Source of the DNA: Flavobacterium kingsejongi
GTDB lineage: Bacteria; Bacteroidota; Bacteroidia; Flavobacteriales; Flavobacteriaceae
Reading direction: 5' to 3'
DNA length: 64,000 nucleotides
Assembly (NCBI RefSeq): GCF_003076475.1
Contig: NZ_CP020919.1
Coordinates: forward strand, 1,178,001 to 1,242,000
Of this stretch, positions 50,850 to 60,577 are shown one piece after another. Positions within the stretch are counted from its first letter, which is position 1; each line of letters begins with the position of its first letter. The position numbers and the translations under genes are program-made. The notes beneath the pieces were generated by a model. The model was not told the origin of the DNA and did no database searches. It worked only from the letters and a program-made list of their open reading frames with translations.

Positions 50850-52376
50850 TTATTTCAGTTTCCGGATTTTATACAAATCGTTCCGACGGTCTTTTAAGAT
50901 GCGGACGCTTCCAAATTCGTGTAACTGGCGCAGTAAATCGAGATCTACATCGACAATCAGGGTCATCTCGGTATTAGGGGTGGCTTCAGCTTTGATTCCG
51001 TTGGATGGGAAGGCAAAATCGGAAGGGGTGAATACTGCCGCCTGGGCATATTGGATATCCATATTATTTACTTTAGGTAAATTTCCTACACAGCCGGTGA
51101 TAGCAACATAACATTCGTTTTCGATCGCTCTTGCCTGTGCACAATGTTTGACGCGCGTATAACCATTTTGGGTGTCTGTAAGGAAAGGCACAAAGAGGAT
51201 GTCCATCCCTTCGTCGGCCATCAGTCGTGATAATTCAGGAAATTCCACATCATAACAAATCATAATACCGATTTTACCACAATCGGTATCAAAGGTCCTG
51301 ATTTCGGATCCGCCGATCATTCCCCAATACTGTACTTCGTTAGGGGTGATATGAATTTTGGTATACATCTCATAGGTACCATCCCTTTTACAAAGGAACC
51401 CTACATTGTAGAGGTTCCCATCTTCCAGGTGCGGCATGCTTCCTGTGATGATATTGATATTATACGAAATGGCAAATTCCTGGAATCGTTTTCGGATGGG
51501 TTCGGAATAGCGGGCGATCTCCCGGATGGCATCGGCTTCTGACAGGTGGTTAAAATCCGCCATCAATGGAGCGATGAATAATTCGGGGAAAACGGCAAAG
51601 TCACTTCCATATCCGGAAACGACATCGATAAAAAATTCTGCCTGCTCAAAGAGGGCTTCGACATTGGCCAATGGCCGCATTTGCCATTGTACCAATCCTA
51701 ATCGGATTACCGTCTTCCGGGTGTTAATCAGTTTTGGGCTTTTGTCGTAATAGATGTTATTCCACTCTAACAGCACAGCATATTCGTGGGAGCTTTTATC
51801 CCCTTCGAGGTAATTTTTCATGACCTTGATCACGTGGAAATCGTTGCTGATCTGGAAGGATAATACCGGATCGTAGGCTTCTTTCAACCGGACCTTATCG
51901 ATATATTGTTTCGGGGTCATTTCCTCTGAAAACTCATTGTAATTTGGAATCCTTCCGGCAAAAATAATCGACTTCAGGTTCAGCTGCTCACAGAGTTCCT
52001 TACGGGCATCATAGAGTCGTCTTCCCAATCGGAGGCCACGGTATTCGGGATCGATAAAAACATCAATGCCATACAGCACCTCTCCATTGGGATCATGGGT
52101 AGAAAACGTATAATTTCCGGTTATTTTTTCATAGGTATGATTGGAAGTCGCCTTTTTATAATCGACAATCAGCGAAAGGGCAGAACCCACCACTTTGTCA
52201 TCGACCAGGATGACCAGCTGGCCTTCGGGGAAGATGGCGAGCAGATTTTCAATTTCTTCTTCTTTCCAGTAGGGCTCGTCCATTTCACAATAGGCTTTGA
52301 CCATGGAATTTTTGAGCTGTTTATAATCTTCAATTTTTAAATTCCGAAGCTCAACTTTATTAATTTCAGTCTGCAT
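50850..52376 (-). CDS. GNAT acetyltransferase fused to carbon-nitrogen hydrolase
   Basis: 508 residues from ATG 52376 (MQTEINKVELRNL). A longer frame upstream lacks support. The N-terminal GNAT domain (about 1-200) has the acetyl-CoA loop YRGLRLGRRLYDARKELC (R-G-L-R-L-G). The nitrilase-superfamily domain (about 225-500) has the triad E265 (AVFPELF), about K340 (YTKIHIT) and C374 (IMICYDVEFPE). The fusion is a known architecture. It probably acts on an amide and an amine of related metabolites, but the substrate is unknown. Confidence 0.93.
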   Translation of the reverse strand: MQTEINKVELRNLKIEDYKQLKNSMVKAYCEMDEPYWKEEEIENLLAIFPEGQLVILVDDKVVGSALSLIVDYKKATSNHTYEKITGNYTFSTHDPNGEVLYGIDVFIDPEYRGLRLGRRLYDARKELCEQLNLKSIIFAGRIPNYNEFSEEMTPKQYIDKVRLKEAYDPVLSFQISNDFHVIKVMKNYLEGDKSSHEYAVLLEWNNIYYDKSPKLINTRKTVIRLGLVQWQMRPLANVEALFEQAEFFIDVVSGYGSDFAVFPELFIAPLMADFNHLSEADAIREIARYSEPIRKRFQEFAISYNINIITGSMPHLEDGNLYNVGFLCKRDGTYEMYTKIHITPNEVQYWGMIGGSEIRTFDTDCGKIGIMICYDVEFPELSRLMADEGMDILFVPFLTDTQNGYTRVKHCAQARAIENECYVAITGCVGNLPKVNNMDIQYAQAAVFTPSDFAFPSNGIKAEATPNTEMTLIVDVDLDLLRQLHEFGSVRILKDRRNDLYKIRKLK

Positions 52377-52562
52377 AAATCGTTCTTTTTTGTTAAAGGT
52401 AGGAAATATCTTTTCCGTTTGCAAACGGTTACAAACAACTACAAACGATCTTAAATGTTTTTTAACCGGATAAATATGGGGCACTGTTACACCTTTGTGG
52501 TGTTGATTTTAAGCAGCGATTTAAAACGACACGAACACATTAACCTTTAAAATTTATACGCC

Positions 52563-52895
52563 ATGAATGCCATGAAAAACAGAGTACAGTTAATTGGGAA
52601 TGTAGGAAATGATCCTGAAATCAAAGTCCTGGACGGAGGAAAAAAAGTAGCCCGCCTGACTATCGCAACGAATGAAATATACTACAACGACAAAGGGGAG
52701 AAAGTAGAGCAAACCGAATGGCACCGCATATCAGCCTGGGGTAAAACGGCAGAAGTCATTGAGAAATATGTGCTTAAAGGAAAGGAGATTGCTGTTGACG
52801 GGAAACTGACCCACCGGATTTATGAAGATAAAAACGGAAAAACCTGTTATGCGACAGAAGTAGTCGTACATGAACTGTTATTGTTGGGACGCTAG
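52563..52895 (+). CDS. ssb: Short single-stranded DNA-binding protein
   Basis: A 110-residue OB-fold protein with NRVQLIGNVGNDPEI, VARLTIATNEIYYNDKG, EWHRISAWGKTAEVIEKYVLKGKEIAVDGKL (ends EWHRIS and AVDGKL). The usual linker and acidic C-terminal tip (DDDIPF-like) are missing; it stops at LLLLGR right after the OB fold. It can bind ssDNA but should not recruit the partner proteins that dock on the tip. It may be a second SSB or one used in competence. Confidence 0.92.
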   Translation: MNAMKNRVQLIGNVGNDPEIKVLDGGKKVARLTIATNEIYYNDKGEKVEQTEWHRISAWGKTAEVIEKYVLKGKEIAVDGKLTHRIYEDKNGKTCYATEVVVHELLLLGR

Positions 52896-52961
52896 TTTTC
52901 AGCGTAGGGGGAAAAGTAAAAGCCATTGGTAGTACTGATGGCTTTCCATAGTTTGTTCGCT

Positions 52962-53864
52962 TTAGCTGTAAATATGGCTTGCGGTGCGATAGGTATTTGC
53001 GTGGGCTTCAATAATCGTTTTGATGTCCGGAGAATAGCCGCCGCCCATACTGCATTGTACCGGTATTCCGGCAGCTTTGCAGTGGCTAAAAACAATTTCG
53101 TCCCTTTTACGGCAGCCTTCAATAGTACAGCCCAGTTTTCCTAATTTATCGGATTCCAGAATATCCACGCCGCTCAGGTAAAATATAAAGTCGGGTTTTT
53201 CTGCGGTAATCAGTTGGGGCAGTACCCGGGATACGATCGTCAGGTATTCCGTGTCAGTTGTACCATCGGGTAAAGCGATATCGAGATCAGAGGTTTCTTT
53301 TTTAAAGGGGTAATTGGTTTTTCCGTGTACCGAAAAGGTAAAAACGGCTGGATTTTCCCGGAATATTGCAGCAGTCCCATTTCCCTGATGTACATCGAGG
53401 TCTACGATGAGTATTTTGCGGGCCAATTGCTGATCAAGCAGGTGTTGCGCGGCTATGGCCTGATCGTTCAGGAGACAGAATGCTTCCCCATGATCAGAAT
53501 AAGCATGGTGAGTACCTCCGGCACTATTAAAAGCAATCCCGGTTTCCAATGCTTTTTCAGCTCCGGTGATGGTGCCCTGGGCAATGCGTAATTCCCGTTC
53601 TACCAAAGCTGCCGAAAGTGGGAATCCAATTTTGCGGGCTGCCCGTGCCTCGAGCGTCAGATTGACAAGCTGGTCGACATATTCTTTTTGATGTACGTTG
53701 CATACGGTATCGAGACTGGCACTTTCAGGACTGAAAAAATCGGTTTCGGATACGGTTCCTTCATACAGGAGCTGTTGGTGCAACAGTTCATATTTGAGCA
53801 TCGGAAAGCGGTGGGCTTCCGGTAAGGGATGCCTGAAAATGGGGTGGTATGCGATTGGGAACAT
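52962..53864 (-). CDS. Histone-deacetylase-family (arginase-fold) deacetylase
   Basis: A 300-residue zinc hydrolase related to acetoin-utilisation AcuC and acetylpolyamine amidohydrolases. The active-site histidine pair is H119-H120 (GGTHHAY), and the zinc ligands lie in D155-x-D157-x-H159 (DLDVHQGNGTA). The GGGYSPD motif is near the C-terminus. It probably deacetylates proteins or small amines. The hypothetical secreted protein gene ends 12 nt upstream. Confidence 0.92.
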   Translation of the reverse strand: MFPIAYHPIFRHPLPEAHRFPMLKYELLHQQLLYEGTVSETDFFSPESASLDTVCNVHQKEYVDQLVNLTLEARAARKIGFPLSAALVERELRIAQGTITGAEKALETGIAFNSAGGTHHAYSDHGEAFCLLNDQAIAAQHLLDQQLARKILIVDLDVHQGNGTAAIFRENPAVFTFSVHGKTNYPFKKETSDLDIALPDGTTDTEYLTIVSRVLPQLITAEKPDFIFYLSGVDILESDKLGKLGCTIEGCRKRDEIVFSHCKAAGIPVQCSMGGGYSPDIKTIIEAHANTYRTASHIYS

Positions 53865-53875
53865 TTGCTTTGTTT

Positions 53876-55282
53876 TTAATAAGAAACCGCATCCCGGAAT
53901 TCCCGAAGGACATACTCTTTGGTTTTGGTATCGTAGTAACCCATGATGTAATAGTCTTTATAACGGAGAACCGTTTGTAATGAGACTTCCTGGTGCTCCG
54001 ACATGAATTGGCCGATATAATCGTTGGCCAGTATTTCCTGCTGGTACGTTTTATGGGTAAAGGTCTCATCGAAGAGGCCTTCAAAATAAGAGGTTTGTAC
54101 GTTAGGGCTATCAAATAAATCACCTGCAAAACCATTGCCGGTGGCAATGCCTGCAACACCAACAGAAACAGTGAGTATCAGGCTTCCGGTAGTTTGTACG
54201 TTGCGGATCCCCCCGACAGTGACTAACAGGTCATTCGGGGTTTTATAAACGGAAAGCGCAACGTAGGATGCGGAAAGTCGGTCCAGGAGTTTTTTGGTAT
54301 TCTTTAATTCTTTCCTGCGGCTGTTCCCGGTTTGGGAATACAAAGGAGAATTCCGGAAACTGATACTATCATCTGCCGTAGCAGTATATTGATGCAGTGG
54401 TTTTAGGGAATCCACCGTAATAGCGGACAGGATTAATTCTTCTTTATTAACTTTAAGGTGGTAGAGTTTGTCCTGAAGGTAAAAGGAGTTTGTAAGGCTG
54501 GCTTTTTGACCTACGGGCTGTTGGAAATTCTTTTCAACAATGGTATAGGTGGTCAGGTCAATTTCAAACAATTGGGTTTGTTTGGAGGTATCGATAGTGA
54601 TGATCATTTTTGTACCATCCACATACAATTTACTCTTTTGTATGGCATCTAATAAAGGGTTCATGCCACGGGTATCGATTTTCTGTAAAGAATTTTCCAG
54701 GAATAACTGGTACAGGGATATGGCTTTTCCTTTTTCATCCACAATAGGATGGCCGGAAAAATCCAGGAAGTGCTGTTCCATTTTTCCATTCCTGAAAACA
54801 TACAGTTTCATCATTTCCCCGGATTTCATCAGGGTTAGGATATAGAAATTACCATTTTCACTGAAACTGTTCAGTAACATCTCCTCTTTTAAAGTGATGT
54901 CGAAAGAGGCTGTAGCTGTTTTTCGGTTGGTAAAATCAAAATAAACGGATTGTATTTTTTTGAATTCAGGTGTGACACGATAGAGGTACGGATTCCCGTT
55001 TTCATCGAAACTGTACCCGCTCATGATTTTGTAGGCAGTATCATAACCCTCCAGTTTTATACTGTCGGTATAAAACAAAAAATTATTATAATGTAACGCG
55101 GTGATGTTTTCCTTGTCTGCAACAAAGGCGAAGATCTCCCCATTCTTTTCATTAAAGGCATTTAATGCCTGTTGGTACACTTTGGATTTTTTGAGTTCCA
55201 AAGGCTGTCTGGAGAGCACCGTTTGTGCAAGCGCTCCCATAGCGGAATAAAGAATAAAAAACGTACATACTAATTTTTTCAT
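53876..55282 (-). CDS. Secreted protein of unknown function, beta-rich
   Basis: A 468-residue protein with a Sec signal peptide ending at GALAQ (20). The mature chain is a series of beta-hairpin-like segments (FYTDSIKLEGYDTAYKIMSGY, YLYRVTPEFKKIQSVYFDF, LFEIDLTTYTIVEK) suggestive of a propeller-like repeat, with a glycine-rich hydrophobic stretch at about 370-395 (LILTVSVGVAGIATGNGFAG). I do not recognise a family. No cysteine pair or catalytic motif is visible. Confidence 0.85.
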   Translation of the reverse strand: MKKLVCTFFILYSAMGALAQTVLSRQPLELKKSKVYQQALNAFNEKNGEIFAFVADKENITALHYNNFLFYTDSIKLEGYDTAYKIMSGYSFDENGNPYLYRVTPEFKKIQSVYFDFTNRKTATASFDITLKEEMLLNSFSENGNFYILTLMKSGEMMKLYVFRNGKMEQHFLDFSGHPIVDEKGKAISLYQLFLENSLQKIDTRGMNPLLDAIQKSKLYVDGTKMIITIDTSKQTQLFEIDLTTYTIVEKNFQQPVGQKASLTNSFYLQDKLYHLKVNKEELILSAITVDSLKPLHQYTATADDSISFRNSPLYSQTGNSRRKELKNTKKLLDRLSASYVALSVYKTPNDLLVTVGGIRNVQTTGSLILTVSVGVAGIATGNGFAGDLFDSPNVQTSYFEGLFDETFTHKTYQQEILANDYIGQFMSEHQEVSLQTVLRYKDYYIMGYYDTKTKEYVLREFRDAVSY

Positions 55283-55331
55283 ATTGGGGTATATTAAATT
55301 CTACATTCATATTTGGGATGCTTCCGGTTTT

Positions 55332-55961
55332 TTAGTGATCCATAGCCTCCTGTAAATGGGTTAGGAATGCACCGATATGGTAGCCATCCATTAATCCATG
55401 GTGCACGTGTACTGAAATGGGCATGGTTCTTTTTCCATTGGGGTGCAGGGTCATTTTTCCTACGGATATTTTAGGGCAACTGTCGGGGAAACTATAACTC
55501 CGCGCATGGGACAAAGCCGTAAAATCAATCCAGGGAATGGCGGAGAAATGAATGATATTATCGTCCTCAAAGCTACGGGTAAAAAGCCCGGGAGTGTTGC
55601 GTACCCGTTCGATTTCGGCAGTCGCACCGGCGCTGAAAGTTTCGAAATCAGTATGGTAGTCTATCAGCGAAAAGCCAAAGGTATTATCCTCACGGGTCAG
55701 TGTGGCAGAAGCATTGATTGTGTCGTGTATATAAATCGGACCTTCTGAAATCCGGTACCGGAAATTTTCAACCGCATTCACTGCAATAAGGGTTTTATGC
55801 AAATAATATAAAAAAAATGAAAATCCTTTTTTCTTTGAAGTTTCATACGCAATGGTACAGTCAATAACTGTATTGATGCCAAAGAAAGGCTCTTCGAATT
55901 TACTGAAAAATTCAAAATGCTCCTTTCGGGGCCAGTTGGCAAGGTCTAATTCGTGTTTCAT
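55332..55961 (-). CDS. Chloramphenicol-acetyltransferase-fold acyltransferase
   Basis: A 209-residue protein of CAT length and fold. The catalytic segment is VHVHHGLMDGYHIGAF, with active-site H188 and the DG pair (192-193). Classical CATs have HHxxCDG, and here Met replaces Cys. SATLTREDNTFGFS and the FPDSCPKISVGKM block fit the trimer interface. Chloramphenicol may not be the substrate. It overlaps the upstream HAD gene by 4 nt. Confidence 0.88.
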   Translation of the reverse strand: MKHELDLANWPRKEHFEFFSKFEEPFFGINTVIDCTIAYETSKKKGFSFFLYYLHKTLIAVNAVENFRYRISEGPIYIHDTINASATLTREDNTFGFSLIDYHTDFETFSAGATAEIERVRNTPGLFTRSFEDDNIIHFSAIPWIDFTALSHARSYSFPDSCPKISVGKMTLHPNGKRTMPISVHVHHGLMDGYHIGAFLTHLQEAMDH

Positions 55962-56647
55962 AAAGTGAATAGTTGCAGTACATCTGCAATTTTTTCAAAG
56001 GATTTAAAATTTACATGCTCAATAGTATGGTCGATTTTTTCATGTGCCCAGGTGGTATGGAAAGGGATGTGGATCGCATGGCCACCAATGCCTAATACCG
56101 GAAGTACATCTGATTTTAGCGAATTCCCAATCATCATGAATTCATCAGCTTTGATATCAAGCCTGCGAATGAGTTTCAGATAATCTGTTTCCTGTTTGTC
56201 CGACATGACTTCAATGTGGTGAAAGTAATGGCCCAATCCGGATTTCCGGAGTTTGCGTTGCTGGTCGAGCAGGTCTCCTTTGGTCGCGACTACCAGGCGG
56301 TATTTTCCCTTTAGGGATTCCAGGATATTCTCTACACCATCCAGTAACTCGATCGGTTTGTCGATCAGTTCTTTGCCATATTGCAGTATTTTCTCGACAG
56401 CATCCACACTCAGGGTTTTGTCGGAAACGGTCAGGGCGGTTTCGATCATGGAAAGAATATACCCTTTAATACCATAACCATAAAGCGGGAGATTCCGTAT
56501 CTGTGTTTTAAAGACTTCCTGTGCTAATCCCTGGTGGGAAAGGAAATCCCCCATCAGGCCACAAAATTTCTTCTCTACTTCCTCGAAATAAGGCTCATTT
56601 ACCCAAAGGGTGTCGTCGGCATCAAAGGCAATAACTTTCAGGCTCAT
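55958..56647 (-). CDS. HAD-superfamily phosphatase
   Basis: A 229-residue haloacid-dehalogenase-like hydrolase. Motif I is AFDADDTLW (nucleophile D9, acid D11), motif II VVATKGD, and motif III/IV MIGNSLKSDVLPVLGIGG. The alpha-helical C1 cap lies at about 18-90. The substrate is probably a small phosphorylated metabolite or nucleotide. It is cotranscribed with the CAT-like gene through an ATGA overlap. Confidence 0.9.
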   Translation of the reverse strand: MSLKVIAFDADDTLWVNEPYFEEVEKKFCGLMGDFLSHQGLAQEVFKTQIRNLPLYGYGIKGYILSMIETALTVSDKTLSVDAVEKILQYGKELIDKPIELLDGVENILESLKGKYRLVVATKGDLLDQQRKLRKSGLGHYFHHIEVMSDKQETDYLKLIRRLDIKADEFMMIGNSLKSDVLPVLGIGGHAIHIPFHTTWAHEKIDHTIEHVNFKSFEKIADVLQLFTL

Positions 56648-56664
56648 AGGTGGTATAATTATCC

Positions 56665-56694
56665 CTTACACCACCGGATGACTGATGGTGTAAG
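56665..56694 (-). terminator. Hairpin after metG
   Basis: A 9-bp perfect stem CTTACACCA / TGGTGTAAG with a 12-nt loop, just past the metG stop. The following tract is only weakly T-rich on the minus strand, so read-through into the HAD gene is possible. Confidence 0.5.
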
Positions 56695-56701
56695 CGTATT
56701 T

Positions 56702-58831
56702 TTAATTTATGGTTGCCCCATTTGGTGCATCAGCATCCGGATTGACAAAAACCAGTTTCCCTTCGGCATCACTGGTCATCAGGATCATTCCCTGGCTTTC
56801 GACACCTCTCAGGTTTCTTGGTGCCAGGTTGACCAATACGGTCACTTTTCGTCCAACGATTTCTTCTGGTGAAAAACTCTCTGCTAATCCGGAAACAATA
56901 GTACGGACATCAATTCCGGTATCTACTTTTAAAACCAGCAATTTGTTGGCTTTTGGCATCTTTGCTGCTTCCAGGATGGTTCCGACACGCAGGTCCATTC
57001 CGGCAAAATCATCATATTGGATGGCTTCTTTTTGCGGTTCTGTTTTGCGGTTTTCTACTTTATTCGCCGTTTTTGTCGCTTCCAGCTTATCAATTTGCTT
57101 CTGGATTTCTTCATCTTCAATTTTAGCAAAAAGCAAAGCTGCTTTCCCGATTTTATGTCCGGCAGGCATCAGGTCTGATTCTTCTGAAATCAATTTCCAG
57201 GTTAGCGCTTTTGCATTTAAGGCATCAGCAAGGATAAGCGTTGGATCGGTAATGCCTAAAGTATCCAGAACAGGAACACTGCCATGAAGGTTTAGGATTG
57301 TGCCCAGCTTGGAAGCGGTAAAAGGTAAAAAAGGCTCTGCTAACAGGCTTAGTGCTGCCGCAATCTGCAGGGCAACATACATTTGAGTCTGTACCCTTTC
57401 CGGATTATCCTTAATTACTTTCCAAGGCTCTTCATCGGCTAAATATTTATTACCCAAACGGGCTACATTCATCAGTTCGCCCAATGCTTCGCGGAAACGG
57501 TAGCGTTCTACAGAGCTGGCGATCACATCAGGATAGGCTTTTAGTTCGGTTAAAACTGCTTCGTCTACTGCTGTAAAAGCATTTGGTTGCGGTACTACAC
57601 CCTCATAGTATTTGTTGGTTAAGACCACAACGCGGTTGATAAAGTTACCAAATATGGCAACTAATTCATTGTTATTTCGGGACTGGAAATCTTTCCAGGT
57701 AAAATCATTGTCTTTTGTTTCGGGAGCATTGGACGTCAGTGCATAGCGTAATACATCCTGTTTGTCCGGAAAATCTTCCAGGTATTCGTGTAACCAAACC
57801 GCCCAGTTTTTGGAGGTGGATAGTTTGTTACCTTCCAGGTTCAGGAATTCATTGGCCGGTACATTATCCGGAAGGATATAGCTGCCTTCTGCTTTGAGCA
57901 TCGCCGGGAAAATAACACAGTGGAAAACGATATTGTCTTTTCCAATGAAGTGTACCAATTTGGTGTCTTCACTTTTCCAATATGGCTCCCAGTCTTTACC
58001 CACACGTTTTGCCCATTCTTTGGTAGAAGAAATATATCCGATAGGCGCATCAAACCATACATACAGTACCTTTCCTTCTGCACCAGGTACAGGAACAGGA
58101 ATTCCCCAATCCAAATCTCGGGTTACAGCACGGGGTTTTAACCCATCATCCAGCCACGATTTTACCTGGCCGTATACATTCGGTTTCCAGTCATTTTTAT
58201 GGCCTACGAGGATCCATTCGCGTAGGAATTCATCATAGCGATCCAACGGCAGGAACCAGTGTTTGGTCGATTTTAATATCGGAACAGTTCCGGTAATGGT
58301 GGATTTTGGATTGATCAGGTCAGTAGCGTTCAATGTGGAACCACATTTTTCGCATTGGTCACCATAGGCTTCTTCATTTCCACATTTAGGGCAGGTTCCC
58401 ACGACAAATCGGTCGGCGAGGAACTGGTCGGCCTGTGCATCGTAAAGCTGTTCGGTTACTTCTTCGATAAAATCACCTTTGTCGTATAACGTCCTGAAAA
58501 ATTCAGAAGCGGTATCATGGTGGATTTTCGCCGAAGTGCGGGAGTAATTATCAAAAGAAATTCCAAAATCTTCAAACGATTTTTTGATGATCGCATGATA
58601 TTTATCGATTACCTCCTGTGGTGTGATGCCTTCTTTTTTAGCTTTCATCGAGATTGCCACTCCATGCTCATCGCTACCGCATATAAAGGCGACATCTTTG
58701 TTTTGGAGGCGCAGGAATCGCGCATAAATATCAGAGGGAACATAAACACCAGCTAAGTGCCCGATGTGGATGGGACCGTTCGTATAAGGCAAAGCGGCCG
58801 TAATCGTATATCTTTTCGGATTTTGTATCAT
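56702..58831 (-). CDS. metG: Methionine--tRNA ligase
   Basis: Charges tRNA-Met for initiation and elongation. It has 709 residues. The HIGH motif is GPIHIGH (22-25), the zinc knuckle has two C-x2-C pairs (about 146-163, CPKCG and CEKCG), and the KMSKS loop is NKLSTSK (about 334). The C-terminal EMAP-like tRNA-binding domain (about 600-709) has [17 protein letters not shown] and [17 protein letters not shown]. The structured repeat copy B lies upstream on the same strand. Confidence 0.98.
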   Translation of the reverse strand: MIQNPKRYTITAALPYTNGPIHIGHLAGVYVPSDIYARFLRLQNKDVAFICGSDEHGVAISMKAKKEGITPQEVIDKYHAIIKKSFEDFGISFDNYSRTSAKIHHDTASEFFRTLYDKGDFIEEVTEQLYDAQADQFLADRFVVGTCPKCGNEEAYGDQCEKCGSTLNATDLINPKSTITGTVPILKSTKHWFLPLDRYDEFLREWILVGHKNDWKPNVYGQVKSWLDDGLKPRAVTRDLDWGIPVPVPGAEGKVLYVWFDAPIGYISSTKEWAKRVGKDWEPYWKSEDTKLVHFIGKDNIVFHCVIFPAMLKAEGSYILPDNVPANEFLNLEGNKLSTSKNWAVWLHEYLEDFPDKQDVLRYALTSNAPETKDNDFTWKDFQSRNNNELVAIFGNFINRVVVLTNKYYEGVVPQPNAFTAVDEAVLTELKAYPDVIASSVERYRFREALGELMNVARLGNKYLADEEPWKVIKDNPERVQTQMYVALQIAAALSLLAEPFLPFTASKLGTILNLHGSVPVLDTLGITDPTLILADALNAKALTWKLISEESDLMPAGHKIGKAALLFAKIEDEEIQKQIDKLEATKTANKVENRKTEPQKEAIQYDDFAGMDLRVGTILEAAKMPKANKLLVLKVDTGIDVRTIVSGLAESFSPEEIVGRKVTVLVNLAPRNLRGVESQGMILMTSDAEGKLVFVNPDADAPNGATIN

Positions 58832-59136
58832 GGATTTTCTTTAAATAGTATGCAAAAATAATCTATTGGCGTTGAAATACCTAAAATGGTACTATAATTC
58901 TGGCAGTGAGGAGCGAAAGGGACGGGCTTTTTCAGGATGCCGTGTTCCCGCTGTCTGCAGTATCTTTTATCACGGATAGTACGGAATTTACCTTTCGGTA
59001 CAAAAAGGATACTGCTGCCCATCGGGGCTATGGGAAAATCCATTTTTGTAGTGGGAGGAAAGGCAAAAAAAGGAAAGACTTAAGCGGTGACAACGGAATT
59101 TTTTAGAAAAAAATCGTTAATTTGTTTAAATGAAAA
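58832..59136. other. Divergent region between metG and the S66 peptidase gene
   Basis: 305 bp without a gene. Most of it is occupied by the structured repeat copy B (58912-59031). A 66-codon frame across it is judged non-coding. Confidence 0.6.
58912..59031 (-). repeat. Structured intergenic repeat element, copy B
   Basis: On the minus strand it reads ATAGCCCCGATGG, GCAGTATCCTTTT, a variable loop, AAAAGATACTGC, AGACAGCGGGAAC. These blocks match copy A at 28574-28680 in order. Here the inner stem GCAGTATC / GATACTGC is perfect, while copy A has different bases at those positions but keeps a long stem next to it, which suggests RNA structure is conserved. It lies 81 nt upstream of the metG start, same strand. 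Confidence 0.6.
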
Positions 59137-60117
59137 ATGAATATGAGGCAAAGGAAACTACGGAATATACTACTATTGTTACTGATGATATACAGCCCTA
59201 TAGGGCTTAAAGCACAAAATAAAATAATTATGCCTGAATTTTTACACAAAGGAGATACGGTAGGGATCGTTGCTACAGCCCGTAAAATTGATTTGGCCAC
59301 GCTACAGCCCGCTATAAAATTGCTGGAAAGCTGGGGGTTGCATGTGCTGGTGGGTAAAACAATTGGAAAAGAGGAGCACCAACTGGCAGGAGCCGACTGG
59401 CAACGCGCCACCGATTTTCAGGAAATGCTGGACAATCCCAAAGTGAAGGCCATCTGGGCAGCTAAAGGCGGCTACGGAACAGTACGGATCGTGGACCGCA
59501 TTGACTTTACTAATTTTAAAAAGAAACCCAAATGGATTGTAGGTTTTAGCGATGTTACGGTATTGCACAGCCATATTAACAACATGGATATTGCCACCCT
59601 GCATGCGGTGATGTGCCTAACGGTGAAAAGTGCTACACCCGAAGCGATCGAATCCTTTCGGAAAGCGCTTTTCGGAGAACACCTGGAATACCATATCCCC
59701 TCTCATCCTTTTAACAAAACAGGACGGGCAGAAGGAGAACTCGTCGGCGGAAACCTATCGGTACTTTATAGTATACAGGGATCCAGTTCGGCGGTAGACA
59801 TGAAAGGGAAAATACTTTTCCTGGAAGATCTGGACGAATACCTGTACCATATTGACCGAATGATGATGAACCTGAAAAGGAACGGTTCCCTGAATGGACT
59901 CAAAGGAATTATTATCGGTGGAATGACCTCGATGAATGACAATGATATCCCATGGGGGAAAGATGCGCTGGAGATTATCCAGGACATTGTAAAGGATCTC
60001 AAAATTCCTGTTGCTTACAACTTCCCGGCTGGTCATATTAAGGATAATAGAGCCCTTATTTTCGGAAAAACTATTATTTTGGATGTCACAAATCAAGAGA
60101 CAATTGTAAAATTTTAA
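59137..60117 (+). CDS. Secreted S66-family LD-carboxypeptidase
   Basis: A 326-residue serine peptidase that removes the terminal D-alanine from murein tetrapeptides. Unlike cytoplasmic LdcA of E. coli it has a signal peptide (ends LKAQ, residue 27), so it should act in the periplasm. The nucleophile is S138 in GFSDVTVLHSH, preceded by the GGYG turn (111-114). The Glu/His partners are in FLEDLDEY and FPAGHIKDNR. It is followed by yraN after 27 nt. Confidence 0.93.
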   Translation: MNMRQRKLRNILLLLLMIYSPIGLKAQNKIIMPEFLHKGDTVGIVATARKIDLATLQPAIKLLESWGLHVLVGKTIGKEEHQLAGADWQRATDFQEMLDNPKVKAIWAAKGGYGTVRIVDRIDFTNFKKKPKWIVGFSDVTVLHSHINNMDIATLHAVMCLTVKSATPEAIESFRKALFGEHLEYHIPSHPFNKTGRAEGELVGGNLSVLYSIQGSSSAVDMKGKILFLEDLDEYLYHIDRMMMNLKRNGSLNGLKGIIIGGMTSMNDNDIPWGKDALEIIQDIVKDLKIPVAYNFPAGHIKDNRALIFGKTIILDVTNQETIVKF

Positions 60118-60144
60118 AATTTAACATTTGAAAAATCCAAGCGT

Positions 60145-60504
60145 ATGGCGGAGCATAATGAATTGGGAAAATTGGGTGAAAAATTAGCCGCTGAATACCT
60201 TAAGGAACAAGGCTATACCATTCTGGAGACGAATTGGTTTTTTCAAAAAGCAGAAGTTGATATTATTGCACAAAAATCACAAACCCTCGCCATTGTTGAG
60301 GTTAAGACACGTTCCTCCCTTGATTTTGGCCTTCCTCAGGATTTTGTAAACGCCAAAAAGATAAAATTATTATTGAAGGCTGTAGATGAATATGTTGTCT
60401 CCAATGATTTGGATGTCAATGTGCGTTTTGACGTTATCGGCGTCTATAAAGCTAACGATAAATATAACATAGCGCATTTAAAAGACGCTTTTTTTCATTT
60501 TTAA
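60145..60504 (+). CDS. yraN: YraN-family (UPF0102) putative endonuclease
   Basis: A 119-residue PD-(D/E)XK nuclease-fold protein. The catalytic residues are D39 (AEVDII), E52 and K54 (VEVKTR), all present. GKLGEKLAAEYLKEQGYTIL is the family N-terminus. Related to Holliday-junction resolvases, but its function is not settled. Confidence 0.92.
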   Translation: MAEHNELGKLGEKLAAEYLKEQGYTILETNWFFQKAEVDIIAQKSQTLAIVEVKTRSSLDFGLPQDFVNAKKIKLLLKAVDEYVVSNDLDVNVRFDVIGVYKANDKYNIAHLKDAFFHF

Positions 60505-60515
60505 CCCTGTTCAAT

Positions 60516-60546
60516 TTGTAACAAATTGTATTTTGCACTACATTTG
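60516..60546 (+). promoter_or_regulatory. Promoter of the ACT-like gene
   Basis: TTG at 60516-60518, a 20-bp spacer and TACATTTG at 60539-60546 fit the consensus well. It lies 31 nt before ATG 60578 and rules out the in-frame start at 60533. Confidence 0.65.
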
Positions 60547-60577
60547 GCAAACTAAACTACTAAAACTACATTATTTT

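Noticed and set aside
56709..57287. 192-codon plus-strand open frame
   Set aside because: It lies opposite the C-terminal domain of metG and has low-complexity Ser/Ile composition.
58906..59106. 66-codon frame between metG and the S66 peptidase gene
   Set aside because: It is antisense to the structured repeat copy B and has no recognisable product or promoter.
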